64,000 nt of DNA from Alphaproteobacteria bacterium (GTDB lineage Bacteria > Pseudomonadota > Alphaproteobacteria > Caulobacterales > Hyphomonadaceae), in assembly GCA_016125405.1 (NCBI GenBank), contig WGLW01000010.1, positions 62,001-126,000 on the forward strand. Reading direction: 5' to 3'. The notes beneath the pieces were generated by a model. The model did no database searches. It saw only the letters and a list, made by a program, of their open reading frames with translations, and was not told the DNA's origin. Of the stretch, positions 8,971 through 19,340 are shown one piece after another; within the stretch, counting starts at the first letter, position 1, and every line of letters begins with the position of its first letter. The position numbers and the translations under genes were made by a program.

Positions 8971-10428
8971 TCATTCGTACCAGCTGTGTCCGTTGCGTTC
9001 AGTCAGAGCGAAGGCGCCCGCAGGCCCCCAGCTGCCCGCAGGATACGGTGCGGGTTTCATTCCCGTGCGAGCCCAGCCATCGACGATGCGATCGATCCAC
9101 AACCAGGCCGCCTCGGCCTCGTCGCGGCGGACAAACAGCGTCGAGTTGTTGTTGATCGCCTCAAGCAGCAGGCGTTCGTAGGCGATGCGCCGGCGGGGAA
9201 TGCCACCAGCCGTGTCCGTGAAAGCGTCGTCCAGGCTGAGATCGAGTGAGAGCGGCTTCAGTTCGTAATCATGGCCGAGCGTTGGCGTCTTGTTCATGAT
9301 CAGGAGCGCGATTTCCTCTTCCGGTTGCAACCGGATCGTAAGCCGGTTGGCCATCAGCGGGTTGGCGCCGAAGATCGAGTGGGGGACATCGCGGAACTGG
9401 ATGACGATTTCAGATGCGCGCTCGGGCATGCGCTTGCCGGTGCGCAGGTAGAAGGGGACTCCGGCCCATCGCCAGTTATCGATGTAGGCGCACAGCGCGA
9501 CAAAGGTTTCCGTGTCAGATGGTTTGCCGCCTTCCTCTTCCACATAACCCGGCACGGTCTTGCCGTCCGTCACGCCGCGCGTGTACTGGCCGCGCACGGT
9601 CTGGCTCTGCAATTGCGATGTGCGGACGGGCCTGAGGCTGCGCAGCACTTTCACTTTTTCGCCGCGGACGCTTTCGGGCCGCAGATTGGTCGGCGGCTCC
9701 ATGGCGATCAGGCACAACAGCTGCAGCATGTGGTTCTGCACCATGTCGCGCGTCGCGCCATATTCGTCGTAATAGGAAAATCGCCCCTCGACGCCGATCG
9801 TCTCGGCGATGGTGATCTGGACATGATCGATGGCGTGGCGATTCCACAATGGCTCGAAGAGCGCGTTGCCAAAACGAAGCGCGATCAGGTTCTGCACCGT
9901 CTCCTTGCCGAGATAGTGGTCGATCCTGAAGATGCGGTCTTCGGTAAAGCGTTCGGCGATGACGGTATTTATGGCTTCGCAGGTCGCGCGGCTCTTGCCG
10001 ATCGGTTTTTCCACGATGATCCGATTGGGGGCGTCAGACAGATCCGCCGCTGCGAGGCCGCGCACGATGGGCGTATAGAGCGCCGGCGAGGTCGACAGGT
10101 AAAAGATCTTTTCGTCGGTTCCTTCAAGCTTGGCCTTGAGTCGATGGAAGGTGTCCGGCTCGGTGGCGTCTCCGTTGGAATATGAGAGACGCTCGGAGAA
10201 GGCGGCCCACGCCTCGTTGCTGAAGTGTTCGCCAGCGCGCTCTCGTACCCAGTCCTCAACCTGTGCGCGAAAGTCATTGTCACTCAAGGCATGCCGCGCC
10301 GCGCCAACAATACGAAGCCCCACCGGCAGGTGTCCGTCCTGGTCGAGAAAGTAGAGGGACGGAAAGAGCATCCGACGGGCGAGATCGCCCGTCGCTCCAA
10401 AGATGATGAAGGCCCCCGGCGCTGTCAT
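8971..10428 (-). CDS. zwf: Glucose-6-phosphate 1-dehydrogenase
   Basis: A 485-residue NADP-dependent dehydrogenase, first gene of the zwf-pgl-edd-eda operon and the entry step from glucose 6-phosphate. The dinucleotide loop GATGDLARR and the active-site signature RIDHYLGKE with catalytic histidine are both present. Two starts compete: GTG 10437 and ATG 10428. The ATG is preferred because GAGG lies eight bases before it on the coding strand. Together the four genes encode a complete glucose 6-phosphate to pyruvate route. Confidence 0.95.
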   Translation of the reverse strand: MTAPGAFIIFGATGDLARRMLFPSLYFLDQDGHLPVGLRIVGAARHALSDNDFRAQVEDWVRERAGEHFSNEAWAAFSERLSYSNGDATEPDTFHRLKAKLEGTDEKIFYLSTSPALYTPIVRGLAAADLSDAPNRIIVEKPIGKSRATCEAINTVIAERFTEDRIFRIDHYLGKETVQNLIALRFGNALFEPLWNRHAIDHVQITIAETIGVEGRFSYYDEYGATRDMVQNHMLQLLCLIAMEPPTNLRPESVRGEKVKVLRSLRPVRTSQLQSQTVRGQYTRGVTDGKTVPGYVEEEGGKPSDTETFVALCAYIDNWRWAGVPFYLRTGKRMPERASEIVIQFRDVPHSIFGANPLMANRLTIRLQPEEEIALLIMNKTPTLGHDYELKPLSLDLSLDDAFTDTAGGIPRRRIAYERLLLEAINNNSTLFVRRDEAEAAWLWIDRIVDGWARTGMKPAPYPAGSWGPAGAFALTERNGHSWYE

Positions 10429-10603
10429 GTGTCGCACCTCAGTCCTGCGGCAAGGATCACGTCAATAGGAGATACGCGGATTGGCGTGGCGAGACACCTC
10501 GTGGGAGCATCCCGCCGAGGTAATTCGCGTTTTTCGGCGTTCTGAAACCAGTTTGGGCCGGCAAATGCGCGTTTGGAGCGGCTTGGGAGTACCAACGAAC
10601 CCG

Positions 10604-10632
10604 TTGAGAGGCGGGACGGAACCGATTAGGAG
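10604..10632 (+). promoter_or_regulatory. Possible sigma-70 promoter for tRNA-Gly
   Basis: TTGAGA at 10604-10609 and TAGGAG at 10627-10632 are separated by 17 bases, ending 13 bases before the mature tRNA 5' end. The -10 hexamer is poor, so this is only a candidate. Confidence 0.3.
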
Positions 10633-10645
10633 TGGTCGATCGCGC

Positions 10646-10719
10646 GCGGGTGTAGCTCAATGGCAGAGCAGAAGCTTCCCAAGCTTACGACGAGGGTTCG
10701 ATTCCCTTCACCCGCTCCA
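10646..10719 (+). tRNA. tRNA-Gly (anticodon CCC)
   Basis: A 74-base cloverleaf folds with acceptor GCGGGTG paired to CACCCGC, D-stem GCTC/GAGC, anticodon loop TTCCCAA, T-loop TTCGATT and an encoded TCCA 3' end. The anticodon is CCC, reading GGG glycine codons. The outermost base pair of the anticodon stem (G against A) appears unpaired; the rest of the fold is regular. It is transcribed divergently from zwf. Confidence 0.93.
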
Positions 10720-10997
10720 GGCGGCTTTAGCTGCGTTTTCAGGGGCAAGCTCATAGCAAATAGCATGTAACGGGGCTGATTCGCGCGCTGTTCTAAAGAT
10801 GATCAAAGTGGTCTTTATGTTTGACCGGGTAAATTTAACCATCTCTTCTGAAGGGTTAATCGAACTCTATTCCACGTTTACCAATTTGGCAGTCGAGCTG
10901 CGACAAATTGGACAAACTGACAATGATAGGCGCGATTTAGAGCTTTCCTAGTTGCTATTGGCTCAGATGGGTCTAGTTCCGGGGAACGCGAGGGGAA
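10720..10997. promoter_or_regulatory. Intergenic region with inverted repeats upstream of MarR gene
   Basis: No gene is seen here. Two inverted repeats stand out: TTAACC at 10835 with GGTTAA at 10854, and CCAATTTG at 10881-10888 with its exact complement CAAATTGG at 10904-10911. Inside the second pair a further GCAG/CTGC arm pairs, so the 31 bases can fold as a hairpin. MarR proteins usually bind inverted repeats near their own promoter, so these are candidate operators, though 87 bases from the start codon is rather far. Confidence 0.45.
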
Positions 10998-11462
10998 ATG
11001 CAATTGGACGGTTTGGAAAAACCTGCGACTCGACGCGGCTTGGACGTTGACGCCAGCGTAGTTGCGCGTCTGCTGGAGCAAACGGCGCGTGCCGTTTACG
11101 AAAGCCGCGGTCCAAGGGCGGTTCATCCCGGTCAGTGGGCGGTATTGCGCTATCTTGCGCGTGCCGGAAGGCAGGCCCGCACGGTCGGGGGCGTCGCCGT
11201 CTATCTCGGCGTGACGCATGCCCCAGCGTCACGGGCCGTGGCTGCGCTGGCCCGCAAGGAACTGGTCACGGTTCGGCCCGACCCCGAGGATCGCCGTGTT
11301 CGCCGCATCGACCTTACGTCTGCCGGCCGCGCCTTGCTCGACCAGGATCCGGTGCATCGCCTCACATCGGCGATCGAAGGGCTCGATACGCGAGCCCAGG
11401 CGGATTTCGCGCGTACGCTGGAAGCCGTTTACGCCAAGCTGGCCAAGACGGACGCGTCCTGA
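10998..11462 (+). CDS. MarR family transcriptional regulator
   Basis: A 154-residue winged-helix regulator. The MarR core is visible: HPGQWAVLRYLARAG, the recognition helix region THAPASRAVAALARKELV and the wing RPDPEDRRVRRIDLTSAGR. GAGGGG lies just before the ATG. It precedes the methionine sulfoxide reductase gene by 18 bases on the same strand, suggesting one transcript and a link to oxidative or methionine oxidation stress, which is inference. Confidence 0.88.
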   Translation: MQLDGLEKPATRRGLDVDASVVARLLEQTARAVYESRGPRAVHPGQWAVLRYLARAGRQARTVGGVAVYLGVTHAPASRAVAALARKELVTVRPDPEDRRVRRIDLTSAGRALLDQDPVHRLTSAIEGLDTRAQADFARTLEAVYAKLAKTDAS

Positions 11463-11480
11463 GGCGCCGGATACGTCTGG

Positions 11481-11975
11481 ATGAGTGAACGCGCCATCCC
11501 TCTCTCCGACGACAAGGCGACACGCTATTCCGATCTTGTTGTAGAGGTCGCCGCGGTTGTTGCGGGCGAAACCTCCCGAACCGCGCGCTACGCCACAACG
11601 ATTTCGCTTCTCGTCTCGGCTTTTGACGACCGCTTTTTCTGGTGCGGCTTTTATGAGGTTGATCCGCTCAAGCCGGAGGAACTGGTTGTCGGTCCCTATC
11701 AGGGAACGCTGGGTTGCCTGAGAATTCCGTTCGGAAAAGGCGTTTGCGGCGTATGCGCCTCCCGTCGCAAGACCATAATCGTTCCCGATGTGCACGCCTT
11801 TCCTGGACACATAGCCTGCGACAGCAGGTCCAATTCGGAAATCGTCGTTCCGGTGTTCGACCGGAGCGGTCGGTTGATCGCGGTGTTGGACGTCGATTCG
11901 ACGAAGTTCGCCGCGTTTGACGAAATCGACGCGCGTGGGCTTGAACGCATCTGTTCAGCGATGATGTCCGGCTGA
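11481..11975 (+). CDS. msrC: Free methionine-(R)-sulfoxide reductase (GAF domain)
   Basis: A 164-residue single GAF-domain enzyme that reduces free methionine-R-sulfoxide. The three active-site cysteines of the family are present at C79 (GCLRIPFG), C89 (GVCG) and C113 (HIACDS), with the same 10 and 24 residue spacing as in the E. coli enzyme; C92 is an additional cysteine. It follows a MarR gene and converges on the lipoprotein gene. Confidence 0.9.
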   Translation: MSERAIPLSDDKATRYSDLVVEVAAVVAGETSRTARYATTISLLVSAFDDRFFWCGFYEVDPLKPEELVVGPYQGTLGCLRIPFGKGVCGVCASRRKTIIVPDVHAFPGHIACDSRSNSEIVVPVFDRSGRLIAVLDVDSTKFAAFDEIDARGLERICSAMMSG

Positions 11976-11997
11976 CGCGCCTTATACTGCCGTTTGG

Positions 11998-12372
11998 TTA
12001 CTTCACTGGTCCGATGTCGGTAACCGACATGTGGTCCTGAAGATCACGATACACCACGGCTTCGTAGGTCGCGCCGCCCGACAGCTTGATGGTGAAGCGA
12101 TAGTTGAGTCCGGCGACGACTTGCGTCGCCACCTGGACGCCTTCGACCGTGGCCTGCGCAGGGTAGCGTTTGAAGAGCTCAGCGACGGCAAGATCGCGCG
12201 CGGCCGTCTCGTTTGCGTTGGCTTCGTCAACCGGCCCCGATGACGTGTATCCGCCGGCGACGACTTGCTCCGGCGCCGGATTGCTTTCGTGTTTGTCGGG
12301 TGCGGCTGACTTGTCTGCACACCCGCAGAATGTGGCGGCAACAGCGATGACGACTACTGACAGGCGAAGCAT
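11998..12372 (-). CDS. Cystatin-like lipoprotein
   Basis: A 124-residue protein with a short signal sequence ending in FCGC (lipidated Cys18 likely, lipobox atypical). The mature part resembles phytocystatins: an early VAGG segment near residue 38, an alpha-helix-like DLAVAELFKRY, and QVVAGLNYRF at residues 84-93, which matches the cystatin QxVxG loop that inserts into papain-like proteases. It is therefore a candidate periplasmic inhibitor of cysteine proteases. ATG 12372 is chosen because AGGAG lies 10 bases before it; ATG 12381 lies only one base after that site. Confidence 0.7.
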   Translation of the reverse strand: MLRLSVVVIAVAATFCGCADKSAAPDKHESNPAPEQVVAGGYTSSGPVDEANANETAARDLAVAELFKRYPAQATVEGVQVATQVVAGLNYRFTIKLSGGATYEAVVYRDLQDHMSVTDIGPVK

Positions 12373-12470
12373 GTGCGTCATTCTCCTTCGGCCCTGACGC
12401 CTCTGGTGCAGAGATAATATACGGGATTTCCGATGCGCGTTAGCGGCATGAAGCTGACGCTCGAGTTCCC

Positions 12471-12501
12471 AAAAAAAGGGCCCGGACTTTCGTCCGGGCC
12501 C
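12471..12501 (-). terminator. Intrinsic terminator of the MFS gene
   Basis: A perfect 10-bp stem (GGGCCCGGAC at 12478, GTCCGGGCCC at 12492) with a 4-base loop is followed, on the minus strand, by seven T residues. It lies 25 bases after the MFS stop. Confidence 0.9.
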
Positions 12502-12526
12502 GTCTGGTTTGTGCAATATGGACGCC

Positions 12527-13870
12527 TCAGGCCATTCGCCCGCTGCGCACTTCCTTGGCGATCGCCCAGGCTTCGAGCAGCAAGACGACCACCGTGATCG
12601 CATAGAAGGGCGTTACCCAGAACATGGCGGCCTGAAGTCCCGCCGCGTCCGACATGCCCTTGCTTTCGTGGAACCACGTCGAAAGCGTGCCGACCAGCGA
12701 GGGTCCGCCGCCGAGGCCGATCAGGTTCAGCACCATCAGCAGCATCGCGCCGGCTTGCGTACGCTGCGCCGGCTTCACCGAGTTCTGCACCACAGCGAGG
12801 GCAGGTGCGAGATACATGATGGTGAGGAAGGTCGGACCAGCGAGGCAAGCGAGCGCGACCTGCCAGGTTGGTGCATAAACGTAGCCGACATAGAACGGGA
12901 TCGACAGGCCGACCGCGATGGCGGGAAGCATGGCGTACCAGATCTTCGAGCGCTTCACGAGCCAGTCGACGATGAGGCCGGAAAGCCAGGTGCCGAGGCC
13001 CATCGCAACGGCAATCATCATCGCGTAATAAAGGGCGATGTCGCCGATCGCCATGTGTTTGACGCGCGTGAGGAACGAGACGTTCCAGCCGAGCGCGGCG
13101 TAGCCGACCAGAGCAGTCAATCCGCAACCGAGCGCCGTGAGCACCAGCACCGGGCGGGTGAAGAACTCGATGAAGGTGCGGATGAAGCCCGGACGCTCAA
13201 GCGCTTCCACAGGCGCTTCTTCCATGTGGGTGTCGAGCGGCGCGTCAGCGGCCCCGCGCTTGGGCTCCTTCACCACCAGCAGGAGAATGAAAGAGGCGAT
13301 AATGCCGATGATGCCGATGCCGATGAAGGCCATGCGCCAGGAATAAAGCTCGGCGATCTTTGCCCCGAAACCGGCGCCGAGCGCCTGGCCGAACGGCACC
13401 CCGAGTGAGAACACGGCGAGCGCCAGCCCGCGTTTTTCAGCCGGGAAGTAGTCGGAAATGATCGAATAAGAGGGCGGCGCACCCGCCGCCTCGCCGACGC
13501 CAACGCCGATGCGGGCCGTGACCATCACAGGATAGGTCTTCGAAATGCCGCACAGCGAGGTGAACAGACTCCACAGGAAGCAGCCGAAGAACAGGATACG
13601 CACGCGGCTTGTGCGGTCAGCCAGGAAGCCGACGATGACGCCGAAACCGGTATAAAACAGCGCGAAATAGAGCCCGGTCATCAGGCCAAGCTGTTCGTCG
13701 GTGAGATTGAGGTCCTTCTTGATGAACTCCTGCAGCGTCGACATCAGCTGCCGGTCCAGGAAGTTGAAAATGTAGATGAAGCACAGCATGGCCACGACGA
13801 TCCAGCTGTAGGCGCTGACTGGTCGCGGCACGGCTGCTGCCGGTGCGGCTGCTTGCGTGGCAGTGCTCAA
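12527..13870 (-). CDS. MFS transporter, spinster-like
   Basis: A 447-residue inner-membrane transporter with about 12 hydrophobic segments. The FNFLDRQLMSTLQE segment at the end of helix 1, GFLADRTSRVRIL between helices 2 and 3, and RIGVGVGEAAGAPPSYSIISD in helix 4 are typical of the spinster-like major facilitator group common in Caulobacterales. Substrate unknown. The start codon is TTG at 13870, supported by GGGAGG five bases upstream on the coding strand; no ATG occurs nearby. Its own terminator follows. Confidence 0.87.
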   Translation of the reverse strand: MSTATQAAAPAAAVPRPVSAYSWIVVAMLCFIYIFNFLDRQLMSTLQEFIKKDLNLTDEQLGLMTGLYFALFYTGFGVIVGFLADRTSRVRILFFGCFLWSLFTSLCGISKTYPVMVTARIGVGVGEAAGAPPSYSIISDYFPAEKRGLALAVFSLGVPFGQALGAGFGAKIAELYSWRMAFIGIGIIGIIASFILLLVVKEPKRGAADAPLDTHMEEAPVEALERPGFIRTFIEFFTRPVLVLTALGCGLTALVGYAALGWNVSFLTRVKHMAIGDIALYYAMMIAVAMGLGTWLSGLIVDWLVKRSKIWYAMLPAIAVGLSIPFYVGYVYAPTWQVALACLAGPTFLTIMYLAPALAVVQNSVKPAQRTQAGAMLLMVLNLIGLGGGPSLVGTLSTWFHESKGMSDAAGLQAAMFWVTPFYAITVVVLLLEAWAIAKEVRSGRMA

Positions 13871-14074
13871 GAATACCTCCCGATTTCGTTTCTGTCCGTC
13901 GTCCCCGCAGCCCCTCTCATGGGGGCCTTTGACGCCGGGGACATTTCCACAACGTAACCTGTTTGGCGAGGCGCCAATTTGGGGGAGTCGACCCCGCGAT
14001 ATTCACCTGTGCTTGATCTCGCGGGCCCAACAGCGCATCTAGGCCGCCGACGCCTCCTCCCCAGGGATTTCCAA
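13871..14074. other. Divergent intergenic region
   Basis: About 200 bases separate the minus-strand MFS gene and ettA. I see only the MFS ribosome binding site at its left end and no clear hairpin, repeat or small gene. Promoters for both sides presumably lie here. Confidence 0.5.
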
Positions 14075-15742
<1,668 letters not shown>

Positions 15743-15752
15743 GGAGTTCGCC

Positions 15753-16547
15753 ATGAACGTCCGCGACAAGATCGTCATCGTTACTGGCGGCGCCAGCGGC
15801 ATTGGCAAGGCGATGGTCGAGAAGTTTCACGCCCAGGGCGTAAAGGCGCTTGTGGTGGCGGATCTCAACGGTCCCGGGGCGGAAACGGTCGCGAAGTCGG
15901 TCGGCGGAATCGCTGTGCAGGCTGACGTGACGAAAGAGGGCGACGTCCAGAAAATCGCGCGCGCCGCGGAGGAAAGGTTCGGGCGCATTGATCTGTTTTG
16001 CTCCAACGCCGGCATCTCGATCCGCGACCCGGACATCGACAACGCGGCTTCGACGCCGAATGACGGTTGGGCCCTCGCCTGGAGCGTCAATGTCATGGCG
16101 CACGTGTACGCGGCGCGCGCGGCGCTTCCCGGCATGATCGAGCGGGGCGAAGGTTATTTCCTCAACACGGTTTCGGCGGCGGGCCTGCTTTCGCAGATCG
16201 GCAGTGCTGTCTATTCGACCACCAAACACGCCGCTATCGGCTTTGCCGAGCATCTGGCGATCGCCGAACGTGAGAAGGGAATTGGCGTGTCCGTGCTCTG
16301 CCCGCAGGCGGTCGACACGCCGATGCTGGGCGGGGCGGCGGGCTCACAGAATGTCGATGGCGTTCTGTCGCCAGAACAGGTGGCGGATGCAGTGGTGCAG
16401 GGGCTCGCAGCCGAGTCTTTTCTCATCCTTCCTCATCCCCAGGTCGTCACCTACATGCAGCGCAAGACCGGCGATTACGACCGCTGGCTGAGGGGCATGG
16501 TGCGTCTGCGCCGCGGCGTGATCGATGGCGCGCGAGGTGGCCGCTGA
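15753..16547 (+). CDS. Short-chain dehydrogenase/reductase
   Basis: A 264-residue Rossmann-fold oxidoreductase of the classical SDR family. TGGASGIGK near residue 10 binds the cofactor, NAG follows strand 4 (CSNAGIS), and the catalytic tyrosine-lysine is in YSTTK. The substrate cannot be predicted. It starts 10 bases after ettA, so it may be transcribed with it. Confidence 0.88.
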   Translation: MNVRDKIVIVTGGASGIGKAMVEKFHAQGVKALVVADLNGPGAETVAKSVGGIAVQADVTKEGDVQKIARAAEERFGRIDLFCSNAGISIRDPDIDNAASTPNDGWALAWSVNVMAHVYAARAALPGMIERGEGYFLNTVSAAGLLSQIGSAVYSTTKHAAIGFAEHLAIAEREKGIGVSVLCPQAVDTPMLGGAAGSQNVDGVLSPEQVADAVVQGLAAESFLILPHPQVVTYMQRKTGDYDRWLRGMVRLRRGVIDGARGGR

Positions 16548-16608
16548 CTTCGGTGGCATGATCCTGCTGCCTCAAGGAACACTGTCTGCCGCGGGGCATT
16601 CAGTTAGA

Positions 16609-16800
16609 ATGATAGAAGCTGTCTGGATATTGGGGCTGGTGCTGCTCGCAGGCGGGATCGCCTATGGTTGGTGGAGATATGCGACCCGGGCGAAGTCGCT
16701 CGATCCGGTTACGGAACAGGCGACACGCGAAGAATACTCGCAACCGACACGTGACGACATTGCGGCGTCGTCCGGCCCTCAAAAGCGTCACGGCGCCTGA
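16609..16800 (+). CDS. Small single-span membrane protein, unknown
   Basis: A 63-residue ORF starting MIEAVWILGLVLLAGG with one membrane segment (about residues 3-21) and a charged cytoplasmic tail. I do not recognise a family. The reading frame continues upstream to 16525, overlapping the SDR gene, but the membrane segment right after the ATG at 16609 favours the short form. No strong ribosome binding site is visible. Confidence 0.5.
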   Translation: MIEAVWILGLVLLAGGIAYGWWRYATRAKSLDPVTEQATREEYSQPTRDDIAASSGPQKRHGA

Positions 16801-16806
16801 ACCATA

Positions 16807-16841
16807 AAAGAAAATGCGCCTCTTCCTGTTGGAAGAGGCGC
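16807..16841 (-). terminator. Intrinsic terminator of the tonB-like gene
   Basis: An 11-bp perfect stem (GCGCCTCTTCC at 16816, GGAAGAGGCGC at 16831) with a TGTT loop is followed on the minus strand by a T-rich run. It lies 63 bases after the TonB-like stop and ends the BlaI-M56-TonB operon. Confidence 0.85.
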
Positions 16842-16904
16842 GAGTGGCCGGCCAAGACGTGGGGCGTCCTTACGCGCCGGCTGGTTTGGTGTTCGTAGCT
16901 GCGG

Positions 16905-17534
16905 CTAGTTCCGGACCGTTTTCAGATTCCAAACATACTGGAGCGTGTGGTCGCATATGGCCGCGGGAGCGCCGTCCACGGTCGCCGGCGAGAACCGTGC
17001 GCGGCGCACCCAGGCGAGCGCCGCATCATCAAGCCGCGAGTGGCCGCTTGATTGCGCAATGTTCGCCGAAGTGATGCGGCCCTGGGCGTCGATGCAGAGC
17101 GAAAGGCTAGTCGTTCCTTCCTCGCGTCCCCGGATCGAGGCTGCCGGGTAGGGCGGCTTGTCCATCGGCCTCAGTTTCGGAGCGATACGGACAGGCGGGG
17201 GCTTCACGGGACCGGTTGGTTCCATGACAACCTCCGAGGTCTTGGTCGGGGTTGTGGGTTCCTCGTACACGAACTTCTTGTCCAGTGGCGGATCAACGGC
17301 CGGGACTGGAAGCCGGATCGTTGGTCCGGTTGGCGGGAGGAGGGGGCGATCACGTTCGGGTTCGCTGGCCTTTGGCGCGAGGTTCACCAGAACCGTTGGA
17401 GACTCGATCGCCCGCACGATCCGTGTACCTGCCTGCACCGCCGCATAGGCCGCAAGGGTGGCGACCAGAAGTGTCGCGCCGAGACCGGTGATCCGGGTCG
17501 AATTCGGCGCGTGTTGTCTCATTGCCTCATACAT
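16905..17534 (-). CDS. TonB family energy transducer
   Basis: A 209-residue protein with one N-terminal membrane anchor (about residues 18-36), a proline-rich periplasmic linker (LLPPTGPTIRLPVPAVDPP) and a C-terminal TonB domain (RPMDKPPYPAASIRGREEG onward). It would couple inner-membrane energy to outer-membrane transport, or serve a signalling role with the neighbouring M56 protein, whose C-terminus has the same domain. AGGAGG lies six bases before the ATG. It follows the M56 gene by 47 bases. Confidence 0.85.
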   Translation of the reverse strand: MYEAMRQHAPNSTRITGLGATLLVATLAAYAAVQAGTRIVRAIESPTVLVNLAPKASEPERDRPLLPPTGPTIRLPVPAVDPPLDKKFVYEEPTTPTKTSEVVMEPTGPVKPPPVRIAPKLRPMDKPPYPAASIRGREEGTTSLSLCIDAQGRITSANIAQSSGHSRLDDAALAWVRRARFSPATVDGAPAAICDHTLQYVWNLKTVRN

Positions 17535-17581
17535 GGAGGCCTCCTGTTACGTTCCGTTGGAGAGTCAGACGTTTGCCGGCG

Positions 17582-18934
17582 TCAGTTTGCCGAAGGCTTC
17601 ACCGGCGACAGGTAGTGCGGCTTCGAGAGGTCAGCCGGCCCCAGCGACCAGTAGAAATCCAGCGGGTAATCACACATCCGAACGGGTCTGCCGTCGCGCG
17701 TGGCGGGATTGAATTTCAGCTTGGTCGCCCAATCGATAGTGGCCTGATCAAGCCTCTGGTATCCGCTCGGCCTTAGGAGCTTGGCGGATTCGACGTCGCC
17801 GGTTTCTGTGACGCAAAGCTTCACGACCACGTCGCCCTCTTCCTTCGCCTTGACCGAGTCGGCTGGATAGTCCGGGCGAACCATGTCGGCGCGTGGCGTT
17901 GGATTCTTCACCTCCTGCGGTTCAACCTTGATGTCGTGTTTCAGGGGTGCAGCGGCTTCAGGCGGCAAAAGCTGCAGTTGAAGGAACACTTCCTGAGGAT
18001 CGCCGGGAGATACCGGCGGCGTCTGGATGGTCGACTGGATGACGCGCTCGGGCTGGGCGGCCCAGGCGGCAGCAGCGCCGGTTGCGGCAAGGGTGAGGAT
18101 CGCGGCGGTCGCGGCGAAGCGCCTGCGCCGTGAAAAGGGCGTACGTGTCAGCATGGCTATGCGTTCCGTCAGTGGATGCTGGGTCCCTGCGGGCCAGTAG
18201 CAGCCGACCGGCAAGGGACGTTTCGCCAGCCGGCTTTTCAGAAGGGTCTCCGCATAGGCGCGGCGAGCCCTCGGGCGTCGTTCGACGACTGCGGCGTCGC
18301 ACGACAATTCCTGGTCGACGCGCATCATGTGCGCGCCGATGTGAACGAGCGGATTGAACCAGCACACACAGCGCGCCAGCGCCGCAAACGCATTGATGCG
18401 CGCATCGTGGCGCTCAAGGTGGACTTGTTCATGGGCAAGGATCAGGCGCTGTTCGATGAAGCTGTATCGATGGCCGAAGTCATCCGGCGTCACGATGCGC
18501 TGGCGGCGAATGCCGATGACAGCCGGGCCGGCCAGCCCAAGCGACATGTCGTCGAGAAACTTGCGCTGGCGCAATCCGATGTGGACCGCCATGGCGAACG
18601 CGCCGCCAAGCCAGATGATCATCGACGGCGCATACAGCATGTCCAGCCAGCTAACGTGCGCCGCATGCGATACGGCGCGGGAGGCTTCCTCCATGCCGGT
18701 TGGCAGCTGGATTGCCGGCGCAGCAACCTCTATCGCGCGCGACGGGATCAGGGTTGCGAGGGCGGCGGCGGGCGCCAGCGTCCAGCTTAGATAGGCTGCA
18801 CGCGGGCCCAGATAGCGCAGGACGTATGCGCGTGCGAGCAAGATGACCGAGATGGCCGCTGCAGCGGCCAGGTTGGCCTGTAGCAGATCGCCGAGAACGC
18901 TAACGACCAGGCCGGAAACAGGCGAGACATTCAC
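17582..18934 (-). CDS. M56 (BlaR1-type) metallopeptidase with C-terminal TonB domain
   Basis: A 450-residue membrane protein with several N-terminal membrane helices and a gluzincin motif H168-E-Q-V-H172 in LILAHEQVHLERHDA, typical of M56 peptidases that cleave BlaI-type repressors. After another membrane segment (about residues 275-293) the C-terminus carries a TonB-type domain (PDYPADSVKAKEEGDVVVKL onward) in place of the penicillin-binding sensor of BlaR1. Its start overlaps the stop of the BlaI-like gene by four bases. Confidence 0.85.
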   Translation of the reverse strand: MNVSPVSGLVVSVLGDLLQANLAAAAAISVILLARAYVLRYLGPRAAYLSWTLAPAAALATLIPSRAIEVAAPAIQLPTGMEEASRAVSHAAHVSWLDMLYAPSMIIWLGGAFAMAVHIGLRQRKFLDDMSLGLAGPAVIGIRRQRIVTPDDFGHRYSFIEQRLILAHEQVHLERHDARINAFAALARCVCWFNPLVHIGAHMMRVDQELSCDAAVVERRPRARRAYAETLLKSRLAKRPLPVGCYWPAGTQHPLTERIAMLTRTPFSRRRRFAATAAILTLAATGAAAAWAAQPERVIQSTIQTPPVSPGDPQEVFLQLQLLPPEAAAPLKHDIKVEPQEVKNPTPRADMVRPDYPADSVKAKEEGDVVVKLCVTETGDVESAKLLRPSGYQRLDQATIDWATKLKFNPATRDGRPVRMCDYPLDFYWSLGPADLSKPHYLSPVKPSAN

Positions 18935-19305
18935 TTCCCGTCCTCCTCGATCTTGGCGATCAGTTGCTTCAGCTGGCGGATGTCGCTGGCGGTCAGTTCC
19001 TGGTTGTCGGCGAAGTGGGCGACGAGAGGGGCGACTTCCCCTTTGAACAGGCGGTCGAGCAGGCCCTTGCTCTCGGCATGCACATAGGCCGACCGTGCGA
19101 TCAGCGGCCGGTAGCAGTAAGCGTCCCCCTCTCGCGCGCCCGCGATCGCCTTCTTGCGCAGGAGCCGCGTGATGAGCGTCTTCACCGTGCCGGGCGCCCA
19201 GCCATTAGGGCCGGCGACCTTGGCGATGATCTGCTCAGCCGTCAGCGGGGCCTTGCGCCATAACGCTTCCATGATCCGGCTTTCGGCGTCTGAAATCTGC
19301 GTCAT
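18931..19305 (-). CDS. BlaI/MecI/CopY family repressor
   Basis: A 124-residue winged-helix repressor with the family start (ISDAESRIMEALWRKAPLTAEQI), recognition region GWAPGTVKTLITRLLRKKAI and a C-terminal dimer region ending in QLKQLIAKIEEDGK. Such repressors are inactivated by proteolysis by their cognate M56 partner, encoded directly downstream with ATGA-type overlap. ATG 19305 is used; upstream in-frame sequence contains the operators. Confidence 0.9.
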   Translation of the reverse strand: MTQISDAESRIMEALWRKAPLTAEQIIAKVAGPNGWAPGTVKTLITRLLRKKAIAGAREGDAYCYRPLIARSAYVHAESKGLLDRLFKGEVAPLVAHFADNQELTASDIRQLKQLIAKIEEDGK

Positions 19306-19307
19306 GA

Positions 19308-19340
19308 TACACCTGTATTTTACATGAGAATACACGTGTA
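19308..19340 (-). promoter_or_regulatory. Two BlaI/CopY-type operator boxes
   Basis: TACACCTGTA at 19308-19317 and TACACGTGTA at 19331-19340 both match the TACAnnTGTA box bound by CopY/BlaI/MecI repressors, 23 bases centre to centre. The second is part of a perfect 14-base palindrome at 19329-19342. The first lies 3 bases before the blaI-like start codon, so the operon is very likely autoregulated. Confidence 0.8.
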
